DNA of 64,000 nucleotides from Hyalella azteca (lineage: Eukaryota; Arthropoda; Malacostraca; Amphipoda; Hyalellidae): positions 806,001 to 870,000 of the forward strand of contig NW_025934720.1 of the NCBI RefSeq assembly GCF_000764305.2, in the 5' to 3' direction. A program made the translations under genes and the position numbers. Positions 49,690 through 61,325 of the stretch are shown piece by piece (positions within the stretch are counted from its first letter, which is position 1; every line of letters begins with the position of its first letter). A model generated the notes under the pieces. It did not search any database. It was given only the letters and a program-made list of their open reading frames with translations, and was not told where the DNA came from.

Positions 49690-52600
49690 TCAAATAGGCA
49701 TAGCGTCGGTACACTTGACGCACAGACACGTCGACGTCAGCAGCGCGAACTGTCATACAAGAAGGAAAATATGAAGTCTGTATTTCCGTACAATGTATTG
49801 GCATCTTAGGTGTTCAACGGATTAAATTAATTTAAGAAAGTCAATTATTCTAAGCAGGACAGAATAGGAACTGATATAAAAGGAAAAATGTTCAGCATTG
49901 ATTTTATATGCCACACATTATTATTCGTTTACGAGGATGAAAACACACCCTTAAGTTGTGGTTTGTAATGACTCGAATACTGAAAACCATTCATGAATCT
50001 GCTGCTTTTAGTCCCAAACTATGATTTTCAATTTAGTATTAGTATCCATTGGAAATAATTGCTATGATTTTGCCAAAAACTAATCGAGATGCGTTAAATT
50101 TTCAAGTAGTCATTAGGTTAAAAATTATTGCCTCATTTCATCCTCTTCTCAATCATGCTGGTTCACGATCCCGTGTTTAGCCCTATTATTTTGCATTCAA
50201 AGGCGTTTTTAGTTTCCGAATTTAAATTTTCGTCTCCTTTTAACTGAATTTTTTTGCGGTTATGATTTTTCTCTCGGAGTATTTTCACACTTTGCGCTTG
50301 AAAGCTATTGTAGTTACATAGCACATTATAATTTGAAGTAGCAAATTAGTCGCTAGAAGTATCGGTACATAAAATATTAAAGGGCTGAAGCTAGTTACAA
50401 CTTCGGTTCACCGGATTTGTTCTTTACCATTAATGGAACAAGTGTTATGGAAAAAATTTAATCGATTTAATATTTCTGAGACTTCCAGTCATATAATGAC
50501 CAAAGAGTTACAGCTCGAGCCCTTTAATGATAATTTAAAATGTGCTTGATTAGAATATATGCTCACCAGCAGAACACCGAAAAAGATGGCGAAGTTGACG
50601 GTAGCTGCAGCCATGTCAATGACATCGTCAGTGAACTTTTCCCAGCAGCCTTGTGTGTAAATCTTGCCTGATTCTGCAGTTCCTTTGCAAATTGTGCCTT
50701 GGACATCTATTGTGTCTTTACAGCATCCAGCCGGTAGCTTTCCCTACAACATTAAAATGCCAGTGAAAATCATTATATACGACAGTGACGCGAAATTTGT
50801 TGAATCCATCATTAAATCATTAGTTGGCACGAAAATCATTAAATTTGACTGTGTTGAATTATATATTTTTCGTGGAAAATCGCGACAAAAACGACTGCCA
50901 ACTGAAAATTGCAAATAGTATAGTGTTTTATTTTGCATGTGGCAATGTACAGACATTGGTCACCTGTGAGTTTTTTGGCAAACTTTAAAATTTGATTCAA
51001 GTGTCTGTCAATGTCGAATTTTATGGTGAAAATTAACGACGGAGCAATTTATCCAAGTTTACCGAAAATTCTCTAGTTGCTTTATCATAAATATTAACAG
51101 ATTCTCAACATCTATTTATTTACTCGAAATATGATAGTAGTTATCCAGCAGAAGAAATAAAATCTCTCGAACCCTGTTGAAGATAATTTGGCCTATTTTT
51201 CACCTTTAAAGCATAGTTCAAGCTAATTTCTAAGTTTCCACTGAAATATGCCGAAATATACCGCACATGCTTAATTGTTAACTTTTGACCCTATTAATTA
51301 ACATGTTTTTTTTACAAATATTGCTCCTTAGGAAATTAAACTTATCGCGTTCCGTACGTGAAAACTACTTAATAAATCAAGACTTGAGATGGAACAACAA
51401 TATTTTTATTGTGTGGGATATAGCTCAGGAATATTACATGAGACATGCATGTCATCGTTTTTCGTCCCGCACAATGGAAAAATGTCGCTACTCTTTCATC
51501 CACTATGACCTTTTTCTTATTCTTATTTGAAATTTTCGGATATTTTTCATTCGATAATGTATAAACTCGTCTTATTTTTTTGGCTAACAAAACATGCAAA
51601 GCGCCACTTAGTTGAAAACATAAACACATAGCTTATGTATTCAAGAAATCGTTGTATTATCACTTACTGTTGGGTAAGAGGTAGAGAAATAATCGACACC
51701 ACAGCACTGGTTCTGAAAGGGAAATTTTTGTTTCCATAATGATTACAAGTGTTTCATTGCATTGAAGTATTTTAACATCCATAAAAACGATCACTGAAGA
51801 TGCATGGAAAATTTTGCAACAATAAAATAGAGCGTGTTGGGACGTTCCAGCATCTACACTCCACTCATTCCAGCAACCAATGCCCATCCTCTGAATCGAA
51901 ACTCCTGATCGAACTGCCAATGACGACAAGGAAGATGGATCCCGGAAATCAGCAGAAGCCATGTGGAACCTTGTAAAATTCGATTGCGAAAGGATAACCA
52001 TCTTCTGTTATATTATGATTGTAAATATGAAGGGACTCATGTACCCGTTACAATATTTTACTTATAAAACTGCAGTGTTTTCGTTTAGTACATTTGCTTA
52101 GTTTGCCTCAATATTCTGAAGTTGTAATTAATCTATTACACTTTTAACGGGTTCATATTTTCAGGGATTCTCTTCGATTTGTGGTTTCTCATTGACAACT
52201 TGAGTGAATGCTTTGAAAACTGAAAAGTTATCGGATGGAAAACGTATACATAGACATCAACAGATTTTAGTACAGTGGTAGCCTGAGTGTCGTCGGAAAA
52301 CTATTCCAGAAGGAACGCATAGACTTCTGGAACGGTCGACTTTCTTCAAAGAGTACAAAGTCACGTACAATATGCGAAAACAACTGCACAGTTTTGAAGC
52401 TTTCTATAGCTAATTGAATTATGCAGCTAATCAACACTAACTATATACTGTAGTAGCGTCGGATAAACGAAAAAGAGCGTCGTTTTTTATAATAACCGCG
52501 TAATTTGTGTTGACATCCGAATTTTCATAGAGTTATGTGACACAATCTTGCAAAAATTTTACGACAACTTCCTATCATGTCTGTCTCCGATACAGTTGAC

Positions 52601-53648
52601 TTCCCTGGTTCTAAGCAGTTTCAGATTTGTGTGTATGTCAAGAATTTTGATGCTCGTGATGTGCTTTTAAAGCGGGCAGAATTCATGCATACATAGGTCA
52701 ATTATAATTGACCAGTATATGAATACTTTACGTTAAAATACTTGAATTAGGAATTTTTAGCAATGATACTTCTAAGTACCATCCTTACAAATTTGTAATC
52801 ATTCCTTGTAGTGGAATCTATGAAAGAAACAGCGTGGTATTTCTGAAATGTGTATAAATTTGGCTTACTTTGGGACAAGAGCCCAGAAACCTCCTGTCAT
52901 TCTACTCTACATATCGATCGACTTAAAATGAAAGAGATATAAGTAAAATTTGAGTCTCTCTACGTTAAAATATAGGTGGAAAGCAAATATCAGTTTAAAA
53001 CAATAGAAAATTTGTAAATCTCGCTAGCCATATGGAATAATTTACTATCATTTTCTTCTTAACTGGCATGCATTAAACGCTTGAAAATTCATCGAGGCTC
53101 TTGCAACTAGCCATTACCACTAAAAATTATACATACCTCCGTATATATCTTGTCAATCGAAGCTTCGTAGTCTCCTGGTGCAACAAAATTGTAGTTTTTT
53201 GTGTCATTTTCCATTTGCGTTCTAATGTAAGTTGTGTATTCCTCGTTTTTAAGGTCGGTGGCGCCCATGCCAGCAAACACCAGCGTGATGACCACCAAAA
53301 TCACGCCCAACACGAAGTACTGAAACAGTTCCAAATGATAGGAATTATTGCTGAACAATATTGCTGAAAACAGCGTAAGATGATATCTTGTATGTATTTG
53401 AAGTCATTGGTGTTTTAATTGTGTATTCCAGCGCAGTCGGGCATGACGATTAGCTCATTATTCTTTCAAATAGTTTATACATGCACAAAATTTAAATTTT
53501 TGCTTTAAATGTACATTACAGGTAAATCGATGATAAGCCTCAATGCCTTTACTATATATTGAACATGCAGTGCGCAAATATCGTTGACATTTCAATATCA
53601 ATGGTTTTATAAATTATTTATTAATTTATAAATTCTCGTGAATACATT

Positions 53649-53690
<42 letters not shown>

Positions 53691-56600
53691 ACACATGAAT
53701 ATATAAAAAAGAAAAATATTCTCGTGTTAAAAATGTAGGCATTCATTGAATGATCATAATCAGATCTTTTCCTCTGCTCGCCGACCGTTCGAATGCTGTA
53801 AAATTTTGTTTACCTAAGTCATGGTTTCAAAGTGGTTGATGGGAAATAAAAAAAAACAGATAAATCTACGGACTTAACTGGTCAATAATTTTGAAGGATA
53901 TGAAACAGTTGGCCGATTTAAAATTAAATGCAATAGGAAGTTTGAAGCCACTGAGATGTGGTTGTACGAGGGGCATCCGGAAAGTAGTACCCATTTGGGA
54001 ATTGAACAAAAGGAAGTAAATATTAACAAATGTTAATATTTGTTTATTGAAAAGTACATGTTTATTGTAAAGTACATGTTTTACACTACTTCTCTACATA
54101 ATCTCCAGACAAATTTAAGCATTTGTCGTATTTTGTCATGAGTTTTTGTATACCAGTGTCATATTCCTCCGCCGCCAGTGTACGCAGTCACGTGTTCTTT
54201 ACGTTCTTCCTCATTTTGAAACTTTGTCCCTGCCACGAAGTCCTTGAGTTTCGTAAACAGATGAAAATCTGAAGGAGCCAAGTCCGAACTGTAGGCTGGA
54301 TGGTCGAAAGTTTCCCACTTGAATTTATAGAGAAGTTGTGTTATCCGAGCCGTATGCGGCCTGGCATCATCGTGCCGGAGTATGACGCCAGTAGACAACA
54401 GACCTCGCCGTTGATTTAGAATTGCCGCCGTATAATTTTTTTAATGTTACACAATGTGCTATGGCATTGATTGTTTCTCCACGAGTCTTGAAATCGATGA
54501 GCAGTACACCTTGCCGATCCCAGAAACACTGGCGGCGGAGGCATATGACACTGGTATACAAAAACTCGTGACACGATACGACATATGCTTATATTTGTCC
54601 AGAGATTATGTAGAGAAGTAGTGAAATGCATGTACTTTTCAATAAACATGTTTACATTTGTTAATATTTACTTCCTTTTGTTCAATTACCAAACGGGTAC
54701 CACTTTCCGGATGCCCTTCGTATGTTCGGAATATCTATGATGGAATTCGTCATCAGTAAAATTTTTACGATTCCCTGCAGTTAACTGCTGATAAGGAAAA
54801 TCATTGACATACAGTTAAACAGAATTTCGTTTCAGATCGCAATTTAGTAATGCGTCATTAATTTAGCCTTTAAAAAACACCTACTTAGAGGTTCAGTTTC
54901 AAGTATTAAAGAGTTGTCAGGAATTGATTTTCTATTGGCCAAGGGCTATATTTCCTAATACTTAACCTCACTGGGAAAAATTAAATGGGATGACATTGGT
55001 CTTGTAATGTGATAAAATAAAGTCTGATTGTAGTGTGAGAAACGTGCAGACAACTGTACAGAGAAAAAATCTCCAGCATCAGCAAGACCCAAAGACTACT
55101 CACAGGGTGGAGAAAAGAGCTTGTTACTGCAGCAGCAAAACATAAAGACTACTCACAGTGTAGAAGAAGAGCTGTTGCTGCCGCAGCAAGACCGAAAGAC
55201 TACTCGCGGTGCAGAGGAAGAGCTTGTTGCCGCAGCAGCAAGACCTAAAGAGTTCTCACCGTGTAGAGGAAGAGAGCTCGTAGCCGCAGTAGCAAGACCT
55301 AATGACCACTCACAGTGTGAAGGAAGAGCTTGTTGCCGCAGCAGCAAGACCTAATGGCAGATATCAGGCCAGAGACCAGGCAACACAACTACTTCGATTC
55401 GCAAGGGAGCACTTGCTAGGTCAACAGGTTCTGGTGCCAACAAGAGAACATAATATCCTGGATCTATTCTTCACCAGCAATGAAGAACTGGTTGCTGATA
55501 TTCGTGTTGAGACCACACTGTCAGACCATCGACTAGTGGTGGTCAAGACAACAATTGAGAGGAGAACCCAGCCAAGACCTACACCTCTAGAGGGGCTAGC
55601 TGGGCTAAATTTTCAGCATCGAAGAACAGACTGGGACGCCATTGGGAACGAACTCCTCGAAATGGACTGGAGATCTAAGTTCCTGGAATTAAACGCCGAA
55701 ACAATGTATAACAAGCTGTGCGAAGTATTACTGCTGGTTTTCGTGCGCCACACACCGGGAAAAACGGCTCCCAAGCGCCACATAATTCCGAGGGACAGAC
55801 GGATTCTCATGAGAAAACGAGCGAGCTTTAACAATCAGATAACGGCCGCCTCCAGGAATATGGAGATACGGAGGCTGGAACATCTAAAGGAGAAAATTAA
55901 GGAAACTGAACGACAGTTGCAGGACCCACACGAGGCCGAGCAACAAATTGCAGAGGCGCAAGCGGTGTCTGCCATTCGAGAGAATCCCAAATATTTCTAC
56001 AAATATGTAGAAATATATGTTCAGATTTGAAATGCCTAGCTCCTTATCGAACCCGGTGGAAGTCTAGTGGCTACTTCAATCTATCGTCAGTCATGAAAAG
56101 ATTCGGTCAAATGACACGATTTTAGATCTTTTGTGAACAAGGCACGAAAAGGAAAAGTAATCGGCGACAGGCCACATCAGGCCTACGCTTCTGCGCCGAG
56201 ATCACTATGTTATGATATGTTATGTTATGCCCAGTCAAAGGCCAAAATCAGAACCTCTGTGGGGCCTCTGAAAAATAACGGTGTCCTTGTTGGAGACGAC
56301 CAGGGCATGTGCGAACTTCTGGGAGCGCAATTTGAAAAAGTATTCAGCGAACCCCGATACTCAAAACAGGAAAACGAAATTGGAGTCATTCAAGAACTTC
56401 CAGGGGGCGGGAGCTGATGAACATTGAGTTTGAAACACCGGATCTAGAGAGGAGTATCCAAGAATTATCGACGTATTCTGCTCCCTGGCCAGATGGGGTC
56501 CCTGCTGTATTACTGAAGAAATGTGTCGGTGCACTAAAGGTCCCTCTGGACTTTGCTCTGGAAAACATCATTGAGAGAAGGCAATGTTCCAAGTGACCTA

Positions 56601-59341
56601 AAATTAGGGCTAATAACCCCTATCTACAAAGGAGGTGCGAGAGACAAACCCCAAAACTACAGGAAGGTTACATTAACATCACACGTAATCAAAGTATTTT
56701 AGAAGGTTGTTGCCAGAAGGTTGGTGCAGTACATGGAAGACGCTGATCCTTTCAACAGAAGGCAACACGATTTTAGACGAAATCGTTCCTCTTTGTCTCA
56801 GTTACTGCAGCATCACCACCAAATCCTGGCCATGCTGGAGGAGGAAGCCGGGGTGGACGTGGTGTATTTGGACTTCGCGAAAGTCCAAAAAGGACAAAGT
56901 TGACCATGGAGTGTTCTTCATAAAATTAAGAATACTGGGAATCGGAGGTGAATTGCTGGAATGGATCCACAGCTTCCTAACAGAAAGACTACAAAGACTC
57001 GTTGTAGGAGGCTCGAGATCGAGCGAGGCTAGGGTGAAGAGTGGAGTACCACAGGGAACTGTACTCGGCCAAATCCTCTTCCTCATTCACATCGCCGACA
57101 TAGATGTGGCTGTGAACCACGCCTCTGCATCGTCATTCGCGGACGACATCAGGATACTAATGATCATAACGGACAGAAGGGACTGCGAGAGGTTGCAAGA
57201 AGACCTCTCTGCAATATATGACTGGGCCCAAGTGAACAACATGCAGTTCAACGGAACCAAGTTTGGGTTTCTGAGATACAGAGGTAGCGAAAGAGCTGGT
57301 ATGGAGCCCCGCTACCTAGCACCTGACAACTCGGAAATCGAAGAGAAGTGACTCGTTCGTGATCTAGGAGTGTTGATGAATCTCAGGTCAATTTTGGTGA
57401 TCACATAACGGTAATAACCGCAAGAGGTAGCCGACAGATGGGGTGGATCCGGCGGACGTTCAGAAGAAGAGAAGCGGAACCGATGATTTACCAGCGGCGA
57501 TCACACTCTTTAGAGCTCCTGCAATACCAATTTTTGAATACTGCTGACAGCTCTGGACCCCGTTCACACTCGGTGCAGTGCGGCAACTGGAAGGTGTCCA
57601 GCAAACCTTCACTTCCAGGATCAGAGGGATGGAAGAGTCAAACTACTGGGAGAGGTTGAGGCGCCTGGGTCTGTACTCACTGCAGAGGAGACGGGAGAGG
57701 TATGTCATTCTGTACACATGGAAAATGATAACCGGAATGGTGCCAAACTTCATGAGCGAGACCTTCAGGATTGAGACATATCACAACGAGTGAAGGGAGA
57801 GACTGTGCAAGATCCCCTCACTACGTAACAGATCCGCAGTCAGATTTCAAACCCTGCGGTAAGGATCACTTTCCGTGGCAGGACCATGCAAGGCTGTTCA
57901 ACGTCCTGCCAAGGGATCTAAGAGAGGGGGAGTTCACCCTGGAGACCTTCAAGAGACAACTGGACGTGTTCCTGGGCACAATCCCAGATCGACTTCCCCT
58001 GCAACACTACCAGCGGCGAGAAGCAAGCAACAGCATCGTGCATCAGGTGGCTCAAATGAGGGCGGATGAACGATAATCAGAGGCGGCGATCCATCGTGGC
58101 CTGGGACTGCTACGTCCGAAACAAATACCAAGATACCAAGATAATGACCACTCACGGTGTAAAGGAAGAGATTGTTGCCGCAACAACAAGACCTAAAGAC
58201 TACTTACCGTGTATAGGAAGAGCTTGTTGCCGCAGCAGCAGGAGACGACCACCCCAAGGGCGCCCAGACAGATGATGAAGGTGGAGGCGGAGATCAGGCC
58301 AATGCAGACGTCATGAGCGTCTTGGGGGATGTCGTGGCCGTAGCCTTCCAGCGTGCTTTGGACGATGGATGCCAGAGTAAGTACGATCAAGGCTGCCACC
58401 TGAGCAGAAATATCGGGATACATTTTACCAGAACCCTTCCGATCGAGTAGCTTCTGGCATTTCGTGCCAGCCAGCTCATGAATATTTGAGTGTGACCCGA
58501 ATTATCCTCAAATGTTGCACGCGGTCGGAAATCCATTCGATACTCTACAAGCCTGTGATTCTTGACTACATCCGTTTGATTTGCCAAAACAATTATCAGA
58601 TATGGTTTTTGGGCTCGGAATTAAGCTTTTTGTATCACATGCTAAATCATTATTCAGGATAACGTCAGCTAGGTCTGTACGTTGTGCAAGATTTTTATGG
58701 TAGGTAGTATACTATTGACATTGAAACTTTTAAAAGATAGTTTGTCGCCGGAAAGATTTTAAGTTTAAACCTGAAAATTTCAAATGAAATTGTCGATTCC
58801 ACATTGATTTCTTCATCATGCTGAACTTTTACTGCTTTTACTTTACGTACTGAACTTGTTACAGTTTTGTCATTTGTAAAATGTTTTGTGGTATTTAGTC
58901 AACGATTTTATTAAATGGACTAAACCGTGACTTTAAATGTATTGGATGAAGTTTCGGCGGTGAAACAAGATGTATGCTACGTATTGAATAATTGAATATC
59001 TCAATCTAGATATTTGACAGCGAAATGGTTTTGTCATTGCATAATTGGCGTAAGACCAATCTTATTGTGATTTTCAGTTTAATTCAGCTCTGCATTTTTT
59101 GTCATATATGTACAGTACATGCAATACAATTAAGATTGAGAACTTGTTTTACCACAAATTTTATTCTTCTGCTTGAAAGATTGTGGTTCCATGTTCATTT
59201 AGTTGACAAGTAATTTCTAGCATTAAGCTGAAATTACATTAAACTAGTTAAACTACCTATATATTGCTTCTAACTCACCGCCACGACGACGTTGAAGGCA
59301 ATTAAGAACGACTTGGCCACGATACCTGTGATGCAACCCAT
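49690..59341 (-). CDS. tetraspanin 3 (six coding exons, complete; duplicate of tspan-2)
   Basis: The coding exons on the minus strand are 59341-59279, 58399-58208, 53319-53137, 51712-51668, 50743-50567 and 49749-49690, all phase 0, giving 239 aa ending in TGA. It starts MGCITGIVAKSFLIAF. Exon lengths equal those of tspan-2 except exon 5 (four codons longer) and exon 6 (four codons longer). The loop has CCG at 149-151, GCC at 167-169, cysteines at 180 and 194, and one NDT site. TM3 (first 20 residues of exon 3) is identical to tspan-2, whereas the loop differs strongly. The C-terminus is CVKCTDAMPI. Intron 2 is 4.9 kb because it holds the donor array, a non-LTR retrotransposon and a mariner derivative. 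All splice sites remain intact, so the gene looks functional. Confidence 0.93.
53652..53687. repeat. (TA)n microsatellite
   Basis: An uninterrupted TA run of about 36 bases in intron 2 of tspan-3. Confidence 0.95.
53967..54720 (-). mobile_element. palindromic mariner-type element (internally deleted)
   Basis: The element is flanked by TA on both sides (53965-53966 and 54721-54722). The ends are inverted copies, cgaggggcatccggaaagta versus cgaagggcatccggaaagtg. The similarity continues inward for about 200 bases (53967-54181 against 54720-54526). The interior on the minus strand keeps the C-terminal part of a mariner transposase with ILRHDDARPHTA and SSDLAPSDFHLF, the second and third parts of the DD34D triad. 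The N-terminal half is gone, so it cannot be autonomous. Confidence 0.88.
55066..55356 (-). repeat. distal part of the tspan-3 exon 2 donor array
   Basis: Five units of about 52 bases repeat the exon 2 end and donor, with donor positions at about 55313, 55259, 55207 (GC instead of GT), 55156 and 55103 (spacing 51-54). One more unit at 58137-58207 (donor 58155) adjoins the real exon end at 58208. The two parts were one array before the retrotransposon at 55357-58141 split it. Confidence 0.9.
55375..56029 (+). pseudogene. retrotransposon ORF2 fragment: endonuclease end and RT linker
   Basis: An open frame of about 215 codons, read from the retrotransposon, contains the endonuclease C-terminal SDH signature (TTLSDHRLVVVK) and a basic, helical linker (RRLEHLKEKIKETERQLQDP). 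It is interrupted after FYKYV by the SINE-like insertion at 56008. The frame upstream of 55357 belongs to the donor array and is not coding. Confidence 0.75.
56008..56225 (+). mobile_element. SINE-like element, copy 2, nested in the retrotransposon ORF
   Basis: It is inserted between the codons for FYKY and QSKAKIRTSVGPL of the retrotransposon frame. The left flank is ctacaaatatg and the right end is atgttatgttatg followed by cccagtc, so TATG is shared at both sides. The body matches copy 1 at 33945-34156 (for example ggtcaaatgacacgatttta and gccacatcaggcctacg). Confidence 0.82.
56226..58080 (+). pseudogene. retrotransposon ORF2 fragment: reverse transcriptase and C-terminal region
   Basis: Successive frames 56226-56417, 56416-56596, 56707-57351 (FADD at 57136-57147) and 57578-58076 carry homologous pieces in different registers. 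Stops at about 56596, 57349 and 57791 confirm decay. The most complete piece is the palm domain from HDFRRNRSSLSQLLQ to DWAQVNNMQFN. Confidence 0.8.
58137..58207 (-). repeat. proximal unit of the tspan-3 donor array
   Basis: Immediately downstream of the true donor (gtaagt from 58207) there is another copy of the exon end with donor gtgagt from 58155, 52 bases away. The unit is cut by the retrotransposon at its distal side. Confidence 0.85.
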
Positions 59342-59370
59342 CTTCGTCGTTGTCTTCGCGAGTTCTCTCT
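59342..59370 (-). other. 5' UTR part of tspan-3 first coding exon
   Basis: The acceptor ttttattacag ends at 59371 and 29 bases then lead to the ATG, as in tspan-2. Confidence 0.65.
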
Positions 59371-61129
59371 CTGTAATAAAATTTTCATTATAATAATATT
59401 TTTATGGTATAGTAATTTTCCAATAGAAGTGTTTATATTTGCAGGATAAACTGGAACAAGCGTCAAGTATCTGCCATATAAATATAATGTTATGGCGTTT
59501 CCTTTGAGTTGATTTTGACGATCAAATATAATTAATGAACGAAGTGTCCTGAAAAGTGTCTGGAAATAAAGGAAATCCACTTTATGAATACTAAATGCAA
59601 GAGTGCCTAATTGTTCATCTGAACTGCAATAATCAGATTTTTCATCATTGAGTTTCAATTGAAAAAGCTTGGATGAAGTCGTATTAGGTTTAGCAATATA
59701 ACCATTAACCATATGCTTGTATGGTCTAACTGCATTTTTCAAACATGAGATAAAGCCGCTTGGAAACATTAAAAAGATAAAGATTTTCCAAACGATGTTC
59801 TTGAAGCATTTGTTGACGACGTCGCAGTGATGTAAATTCGGTACGGTGACCTTATTTTGAGTAAATATGTTGAAAAAAACATTCTAAAATATAAATATTC
59901 GTCGACGAATAGTTATTGGCGTCAGAATTTCTAATAATTCAGTTTTTTCGTTACGGGGTGATTATCATCTCCCGATGATAATTTTTGGTTCAAGATTAAA
60001 TTGAAACATCATGACTTCATAGAGTATGCTTCCGAATGCAAGTATTATAAAAATACTAACCTGGTTTAAAATGACGGTTGTTATTGCACTACAAAATAAT
60101 CTGTCAATAATCTTTGATAGATAAGGTAAGAACATGGGAAGACAGCGCAGTTGAGAATATGGCTCATATCTTTCTCAGTTAATGAAGAAATAACTCACTG
60201 CCGTTATCATCAATTGCGTGTGAGGAGGTCAGTGTTCTTGGATAAACAGCTAGAGTAAATTTTAATTTGAGTGTAGATCGAATTCGAACTTATGCCCTTT
60301 TTTGCTTTGTATTTTTGATCATGTTTTTTCCTCAAAGAAAAAAAAAACATGTCACTTTATCTTTCATAAAGAAAGTAGCTGAATTTCTGCGAAAGTGGAT
60401 ATTGGGCGACTTTGGATGAAAGAGTAGCACTGGTGCCGTAGTTTATAGCTTTTATTTCTCGTCACGTACGAGGGTTCGTTCAGGCTTTTGATGCAGTATT
60501 ATAAAACTTCGGCTTTCATGCAGTGCGTTCGCTGTCATATGATAAGTGACCAGCTCTGCTGATAACGATATTGACTGGACTTGAGAAACTCAAGATAACG
60601 TCGATAGTGGCTTTATGTATATGTCATATGTGTTAGTATCTTGTGTGATCCACGGTATTGAAACAATTCTCCGTTGTATTTTTTCACTTCGCCTACCAAA
60701 TAAATGATGCTTAAAGCACTATTTAACTTCATAGTTAACTCAAAGGATTCGTTTTCAGTAGCCACTGAATTTGGCTTGATTTTAACAATTAATTCCAACG
60801 CTTAAATACTTATTCATAGTCGTCATTTTATGAACAAAAAAGCCTTAGATTTCTGTTTTACACATGTGTACCAAACTTCAAAATGATGCGTCTGTAAATG
60901 AAAAGTTTTTTTATTAGGTGTACATGTTCCCCATGAACTAGACGCACGAAGCAAAACAAATTAGGTCTTGCATTACCATAAACAGCATAAAGATTGGTTA
61001 CTTTATCATTACCCTCTCAAAATATTTTGATTTCAATCTAAAAATCATTTTTTCATATAAATCATTAATATATTTGAGTTTGCAGAGAGTTTGCATCTGG
61101 CAGTGGTCGAGGACGCACGTAGTGTTTGC

Positions 61130-61325
61130 GGGTCCCAACTTTCTCACTTTTTACTATGCCGGTTTGACTTATCTCGCGAATTTTGTACCGAAACGATTTC
61201 AGACCGGTCAAATGACACGAGTTTAGATTCTATGAACAAGGCACGAAATGGAAAAGAATCGGCGACAGGCCACATCAGGCCTACACTTCAGAGCCGACAT
61301 CACTATGTTATGTTATGTTATATTC
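61130..61325 (+). mobile_element. SINE-like element, copy 3 (5' part diverged)
   Basis: From about 61206 (ggtcaaatgacacgag) to the (gttat) tail at 61325 it matches copies 1 and 2. The part before about 61200 is different, so this copy is a rearranged or a related subfamily member. It sits in the 5' intron of tspan-3. Confidence 0.7.

Larger units (their letters stand above)
55357..58141 (+). mobile_element. 5'-truncated CR1/jockey-type non-LTR retrotransposon, degraded
   Basis: Broken frames on the plus strand carry, in order: the end of an endonuclease domain (NNILDLFF-like: EHNILDLFFTSNEE, then TTLSDHRLVVVK, about 55440-55560); the linker to the polymerase (NPKYFYKYV); reverse transcriptase parts (KSGVPQGTVLGQILFLIH and SFADDIRIL, FADD at 57136-57147); and a 3' region with RIRGMEESNYWERLRRLGLY and REASNSIVHQVAQMRADE. 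At least five frame breaks or stops are present, as well as a nested SINE. The flanks show the duplication TAATG at 55352-55356 and 58142-58146, and the 3' end is a short (ataccaag) repeat. It lies antisense in intron 2 of tspan-3. Confidence 0.9.
48400..60215 (-). repeat. duplicated block containing tspan-3 gene body
   Basis: This is the partner of 30510-36825. It is longer because of the mariner element, the retrotransposon and expanded intron sequence. The last shared stretch is actcactgccgttatcatca near 60195. Confidence 0.85.

Noticed and set aside
51660..52001. 113-codon minus-strand frame in tspan-3
   Set aside because: It lies in intron 3 and runs through the CCG exon in the wrong frame. 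tspan-2 lacks it.
55066..55356. Regularly spaced direct repeats that look like a CRISPR array
   Set aside because: The units are tandem copies of an exon end plus splice donor in a eukaryotic intron, with no unique spacers between them.
55302..55374. N-terminal part of the 242-codon plus-strand frame as a host protein
   Set aside because: The first codons are antisense to the donor array, and the remainder is retrotransposon ORF2.
59302..59769. 155-codon minus-strand frame overlapping tspan-3 exon 1
   Set aside because: It is out of frame with the tetraspanin coding exon and covers intron. It lacks any recognisable domain.
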